From: an uncultured Sulfurovum sp.
GTDB taxonomy: Bacteria; Campylobacterota; Campylobacteria; Campylobacterales; Sulfurovaceae
DNA length: 50,077 nt
Reading direction: 5' to 3'
Assembly (NCBI GenBank): GCA_902727915.1
Contig: CACVAU010000006.1
Span: 1 to 50,077, forward strand
The notes beneath the pieces were generated by a model. The model was not told the DNA's origin. It saw only the letters and a program-made list of their open reading frames with translations, and made no database searches. Made by a program: the position numbers and the translations under genes. This document shows, in pieces, positions 46,318 to 50,077 of this stretch. Within the stretch, counting starts at the first letter, position 1. The number at the start of each line of letters is the position of its first letter.

Positions 46318-47540
46318 GCTATTAATCCTTTATTGAGATGCATGTTTTGGTCACGTGAGAAAACCAACTGAACCAAACCAATGTTTCTAGTAGTGAAAGC
46401 AGACTCACAGTAACTAAGATACATTTTCCACATACGAATGAAGTAGTCATCAAACCCTAACGCTTTCACCTCGTCGAGTTGGGCTGTAAAGTTTTTGTCC
46501 CAAAGGTTTAAGGTTTTGGCATAATCTTCAGCAAACTCTTCTAAGTGTAGGAGGTTAAGTCGTGTATGTTGCGCTGTTATGGCTAAGACTTTGTTAACAC
46601 TTGGAAGATGTCCACCAGGGAAGATGTACTTTTGAATGAAGTCCGTACTCTTTGAATAAGCAACATAACGTTGGTCGGGAATGGTAATGACTTGCATGGC
46701 TAAAACCCCACTTGGTTTGAGTAGGCTTTCACACTTAGAAAAGAAGGTAGCAAAATACTCTGCACCCACAGCCTCAAACATCTCTACAGAGATGATGGCA
46801 TCAAAAGTTCCTTCAATATCTCGGTAGTCTTTAAGTAAAATGTCTATCTTATCTTCTAGCTCTTCGACTTTAAAACGTTCTTGACAAAGTCCTTTTTGCT
46901 CCACACTAAGGGTTACCGTTGTCACTTCACAGTTGAGTTCTTTGGCTAAGTAAATTGCCATAGCACCCCAACCCGAACCAATCTCTAAAACTTTTGCGCC
47001 CTCTTTAATGCCAAGTTTATTGGCTAAATGGGCAATCTTATTTTTTTGAGCTGTGTAGAGGTCATCTTCTTTGTTTTTAAAGATAGCCGAAGAGTACATC
47101 ATCGTGTCATCAAGCATGAGTTTAAAGAAGTCATTAGACAAGTCATAATGCTCTGCAATGTTCTTTTTCGAACGGGTTTTTGAGTTTTTACGTAACAAAT
47201 GCTTAATACGATTCACAAAAGGAAAAAGGTTTTGCATTCTGTTTTTACCATAGTCTTCACTCTTAGTTCCCAACTTATGCGAGTTAATCAATGCCAAGGT
47301 AATTAAGTCGCTGAGCATCGGTGTATCAAAATCAGCATCCATGTAGCTCTCTGCAAAACCAATGTCACCATAGAGTGCTAAACGTTGAAAAAACTTATGC
47401 GTGTGTACCCTTACGTCTACGACAGGTAAACCTTTGTTTCCATAAGTATGGGTTGTTCCACAAGGATAAGTCACCGTTAGTGTTCCTTGTTCAATTTTTT
47501 GAAAATAGTTATGTCCTATTTTATTCCAAAAACCTTTCAT
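46314..47540 (-). CDS. Cyclopropane-fatty-acyl-phospholipid synthase-type methyltransferase
   Basis: 408 aa. The SAM site is LEIGSGWGAMAIYLA; family blocks AEHYDLSNDFFKLMLDD, MYSSAIF, VSVEMFEAVG and YIFPGGHLPS are all present. The family methylates unsaturated acyl chains of membrane lipids, making cyclopropane or methyl-branched products. Next to a flavin amine-oxidase-like protein and DUF1365, it may carry out a modified reaction such as the methylation step of furan fatty acid synthesis, rather than plain cyclopropanation. It begins 1 bp after the DUF1365 stop codon. Confidence 0.92.
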   Translation of the reverse strand: MKGFWNKIGHNYFQKIEQGTLTVTYPCGTTHTYGNKGLPVVDVRVHTHKFFQRLALYGDIGFAESYMDADFDTPMLSDLITLALINSHKLGTKSEDYGKNRMQNLFPFVNRIKHLLRKNSKTRSKKNIAEHYDLSNDFFKLMLDDTMMYSSAIFKNKEDDLYTAQKNKIAHLANKLGIKEGAKVLEIGSGWGAMAIYLAKELNCEVTTVTLSVEQKGLCQERFKVEELEDKIDILLKDYRDIEGTFDAIISVEMFEAVGAEYFATFFSKCESLLKPSGVLAMQVITIPDQRYVAYSKSTDFIQKYIFPGGHLPSVNKVLAITAQHTRLNLLHLEEFAEDYAKTLNLWDKNFTAQLDEVKALGFDDYFIRMWKMYLSYCESAFTTRNIGLVQLVFSRDQNMHLNKGLIA

Positions 47541-47541
47541 G

Positions 47542-48261
47542 TTAATATTTCCTTATTTGATCTTGAGCGCTAACGCTGTTAAATTTTAAGCCTTTTGCAT
47601 AAAGCTTTAAAGACTGCCAAAGTGTTCGAGTCACGACTCTAAATGTTAAAAACAGATGACGAAAAAAGAGTGCTGAACGGTTTTTTGAAGTATACGCCAA
47701 GGCTTTACTCTGTAATGAAGCGATGAGTGTTTTGTGCTCCTCTTCATACAGGGTAATGCTAATGTTTAAATGTTCATGGGTGTAGTTAAGCACAAAGTCG
47801 TAACGACCATCACGCTTTAAAAATGGTGATACATACATATCTTTTTCAACCGATCCTTTATACTGAGTACCATTCCTAGTTTCCAAAACCACAGGGTAAA
47901 CAATGCGTCCTCCATTATAGTTATGTACCTCCACAAGCATCTGTGTAGGTTTTTGATTCGTATTAAAAAGAACCAAAATAGAAATAGGATTAAAGACATA
48001 ATTAAACATACGAGGAAGGGTTAAAAAACGCATTGAACTTGGTGTGGGAAAATCAAACTTTTTGATGAGTTCTTTCGCATTCTCTTTAAAATCTTTAGAG
48101 CTACCAAAATGGTCTTTTGTTTTAAAAGAGAAGAATCTATTTTTTAAACTACTAAGCTGTTCGACATTAATGTCCAATAGAAAAAAAGGGTAAGTAAAGT
48201 CATGCTTTTTGGGTATGAATCGTTTGTGGTAAACCGTTCCTTCATAAAATAGATGGCTCAT
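47542..48261 (-). CDS. DUF1365 family protein
   Basis: 239 aa. The start LFYEGTVYHKRFIPKKHDFTY and the NPISILVLFN, VEVHNYNG and KDMYVSPFL blocks identify DUF1365. The function is unknown; the family is almost always beside flavin amine-oxidase-like and CFA-synthase-type genes and is thought to take part in lipid modification. It overlaps the flavoprotein gene by 4 bp, so it is translationally coupled. Confidence 0.9.
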   Translation of the reverse strand: MSHLFYEGTVYHKRFIPKKHDFTYPFFLLDINVEQLSSLKNRFFSFKTKDHFGSSKDFKENAKELIKKFDFPTPSSMRFLTLPRMFNYVFNPISILVLFNTNQKPTQMLVEVHNYNGGRIVYPVVLETRNGTQYKGSVEKDMYVSPFLKRDGRYDFVLNYTHEHLNISITLYEEEHKTLIASLQSKALAYTSKNRSALFFRHLFLTFRVVTRTLWQSLKLYAKGLKFNSVSAQDQIRKY

Positions 48262-49493
48262 AGCTCACATCCAAACTCTTTGGCTACATCATTCGCGCTC
48301 CAAAGACCATCTTCATGAAAACCATAACGCCAATAAGCACCAGCATAATAAGTATGGTTCACACCAGATATTAACCATTTTTTAGATTGCGCTTCAATGG
48401 CTTCTGCATTAAACTGTGGATGCTCATAAGCAATACGTTCAATCATATGGTCTATGTTTTCGGTCTCATTTAATGAAACAAAATAATTCTTTTTAGTAGG
48501 TAATTTTTGTAAACGGTTAATCCAATAAGAAAGTGTTACAGCACTATTATCTTCATTGTTTTTATAATTCCAAGCAGCATATATCTCTTGCTTGGGGTAC
48601 AGTGCTTTTTCATCATTGTGTAAAACAGCATCATTTTCTTTGTAAGTAAATTGGGAGAGTGTTTGGTACTCATCGGTTGAAGCATCATTTAACATGCTAA
48701 GGGCATCAGGTGCATGCATGGCTAGGACAACTTTATCATACTCTGATGTCTCACCATTTTCATGATGTAACACCACACCTTCTTCATGTCTTGTAATCGA
48801 AATGACATCCGAGTTTAAAATAATCTTCCCCGAGACATGCTCTTTAATTTTATTAACATAATTCACCGAGCCATTACTCACTGTGAGCCATTGGTGTTGG
48901 GTACTTACCCCTAAAAGTCCGTGGTTTTTAAAAAACTGTAAAAATGTTTTTGCTGGAAAGTTATGCATCTCATCACTAGGAGTTGACCAAATAGCTGCTC
49001 CCATGGGTAAGATATACTGCTCTTTAAAGGTCTTTCCATAAGGAGTTAAATACTCCCCTAGACTTTTATCAAGCTCTGAAGTTGCATTATCTACATCATA
49101 ATTGGCTTTTTTATTAAAACGGATAATGTCATAAATCATTTTGTAGTGATTCAAAGAAAAAAGATTCTTTTTCTGAAAAAAAAGTCCTCCAAGGGTTTGT
49201 GCATTGTAAGCCTTATTGGTTTTTTTATCCCAAAAACCAAAGCTCATGTCGGAGTTTTCTATTTTGACATCAAGTTTTTGAAACAGTTTGGTGAGTAAAG
49301 GATAGGTCTCATGATTAAAGACTAAAAAACCTGTATCGACACCAAAGGTTTGTCCATTCTCTTCTATTTGTGTGGTTCTAGCATGTCCACCCAAACGATC
49401 TTCTTTTTCATAAAGATCGACTTCATGTTTTTGACTCAGCAGATAAGCAGCACCTAGTCCACTAATGCCTGCTCCTAGTACAGCTATTTTCAT
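48258..49493 (-). CDS. FAD-dependent amine-oxidase-like oxidoreductase
   Basis: 411 aa. The N-terminal dinucleotide-binding GAGISGLGAAYLL and YEKEDRLGGHARTT bind FAD. The rest follows the amine oxidase/phytoene-desaturase-like fold (VDTGFLVFN, VVLAMHAPDALSML, and a C-terminal YAGAYWRYGFHEDGLWSA that closes the FAD site). It probably oxidises or desaturates an acyl lipid together with its operon partners. It overlaps its neighbours by 4 bp at both ends. Confidence 0.9.
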   Translation of the reverse strand: MKIAVLGAGISGLGAAYLLSQKHEVDLYEKEDRLGGHARTTQIEENGQTFGVDTGFLVFNHETYPLLTKLFQKLDVKIENSDMSFGFWDKKTNKAYNAQTLGGLFFQKKNLFSLNHYKMIYDIIRFNKKANYDVDNATSELDKSLGEYLTPYGKTFKEQYILPMGAAIWSTPSDEMHNFPAKTFLQFFKNHGLLGVSTQHQWLTVSNGSVNYVNKIKEHVSGKIILNSDVISITRHEEGVVLHHENGETSEYDKVVLAMHAPDALSMLNDASTDEYQTLSQFTYKENDAVLHNDEKALYPKQEIYAAWNYKNNEDNSAVTLSYWINRLQKLPTKKNYFVSLNETENIDHMIERIAYEHPQFNAEAIEAQSKKWLISGVNHTYYAGAYWRYGFHEDGLWSANDVAKEFGCEL

Positions 49494-50014
49494 TTGTATT
49501 TTCCTTTTTCATCTTGAAGCGTGTAAATGAGGTCTTTAAGTTCCATAACCGTAGAGAGTTTTGTTTTGATTTCATCGAGTATATTTTGAGGTATGGTGGG
49601 TTTTCGCGACATAATCCAAACTTGTTCAAATGTTTCATCAGCCACCACAGCATAGTTGTAAGCATCATCTAAATAATAGACTTGATAATTCTCTGTAAAT
49701 ATCCAAAAGTACGTCATGTCAATAGACGACATGCTTTTCCCATCAAATGAAGAGGCTGTTCCTTCATACTCTATGAGTTCACCTCCTATTTTTGTGTCAA
49801 AGCATCGGTTAAAGACTTTATATTTTAAAGGTTCAACGAGTTGATATTCAACAGAAGAAGCCACACATTTCTCCTGATAGTCATTATGCGTTCTTGCGAT
49901 TTCATACCATAAACCAGAGAACTTTTTGTCATCGACATAAGTTACTGGAGTTAAACCATTGGCATAAACAGTCATCGTAATTAAAAGTGTTAAGAGTAAA
50001 GTTTTCATGCTCAT
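49490..50014 (-). CDS. Lipocalin family protein (Blc-like)
   Basis: 174 aa. A Sec signal peptide ends near YANG; there is no lipobox cysteine, unlike E. coli Blc, so the mature protein should be soluble in the periplasm. The lipocalin motif GLWYEIAR is followed by paired cysteines, YEGTASSF and YNYAVV strands, and a late arginine (SRKP). Lipocalins bind lipids or other hydrophobic ligands. As the first gene of this operon it may carry the lipid made or repaired by the downstream enzymes. A second ATG two codons in is an equally good start. Confidence 0.9.
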   Translation of the reverse strand: MSMKTLLLTLLITMTVYANGLTPVTYVDDKKFSGLWYEIARTHNDYQEKCVASSVEYQLVEPLKYKVFNRCFDTKIGGELIEYEGTASSFDGKSMSSIDMTYFWIFTENYQVYYLDDAYNYAVVADETFEQVWIMSRKPTIPQNILDEIKTKLSTVMELKDLIYTLQDEKGKYK

Positions 50015-50061
50015 AGTTTATAACATGCGATGTTTTGTTGGTAGGGGTTAAATGTTAGTTC

Positions 50062-50067
50062 ATTATA
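50062..50067 (-). promoter_or_regulatory. -10 box of the lipocalin operon
   Basis: On the - strand a consensus TATAAT about 48 bp before the lipocalin start, in AT-rich DNA. It would drive the five overlapping genes down to DUF3833. Confidence 0.5.
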
Positions 50068-50077
50068 AAATTTATAG

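Noticed and set aside
1..50077. Prophage, insertion sequence, tRNA or rRNA
   Set aside because: No transposase, integrase, phage structural gene, tRNA cloverleaf or rRNA segment was recognised on either strand.

Overview
The window looks like a chromosomal segment of a Campylobacterota bacterium, most likely Arcobacteraceae. The evidence is low GC, a fused CcsB-CcsA cytochrome c synthase, promoters with a -10 box in T-rich DNA and no clear -35, and a SUI1/TcdA/SurE/ThiE gene complement. The genus is an inference; no rRNA or other marker gene is present.

Region 1 (1-27.6 kb, + strand) is a nonribosomal peptide synthetase (NRPS) locus, which is unusual for this phylum. The tail of one synthetase (A-T-TE, serine-type code) enters from the left. 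It is followed by a tightly packed run: A-T-C-A-T-E-C (2406 aa), an asparagine synthetase, A-T-C-A-T-E (2058 aa), C-FkbH-T-C-A-T-TE (2339 aa), then a membrane-anchored alpha/beta hydrolase, a serine beta-lactamase-like lipoprotein and a small outer-membrane barrel protein. Read colinearly, the last three synthetases would join six units: Phe-like, D-Ser, unknown, D-(Phe-like), a glycerate-type hydroxy acid loaded by the internal FkbH domain, and one more unknown residue, giving a depsipeptide. No MbtH, phosphopantetheinyl transferase or exporter is in the window.

Region 2 (27.6-36.8 kb) is housekeeping: ccsBA, a NUDT6-type Nudix protein and mscL on the + strand; SUI1, a 31-aa membrane peptide, tcdA, surE and a HAD phosphatase on the - strand; then thiE with a THI5/NMT1-like protein on the + strand. 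Between the HAD gene and thiE lies what looks like a complete small-RNA gene of about 157 nt, with -10 box, strong hairpins and terminator.

Region 3 (36.8-43.8 kb) is a defence region. It has a CRISPR array of 51 repeats (30 bp, ends resembling subtype I-B repeats) with no cas genes in the window. It is followed by a type II restriction endonuclease overlapping a C5-cytosine methyltransferase, and by a Fic protein.

Region 4 (43.8-50.1 kb) holds a 38-aa conserved-looking small gene, slyD, and on the - strand a lipid/envelope operon: lipocalin, FAD amine-oxidase-like protein, DUF1365, cyclopropane-fatty-acid-synthase-type methyltransferase and DUF3833 lipoprotein, with a polysaccharide-flippase-like membrane protein downstream.

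Adenylation codes and domain boundaries were read by eye against remembered reference proteins. They are predictions, not computed results.
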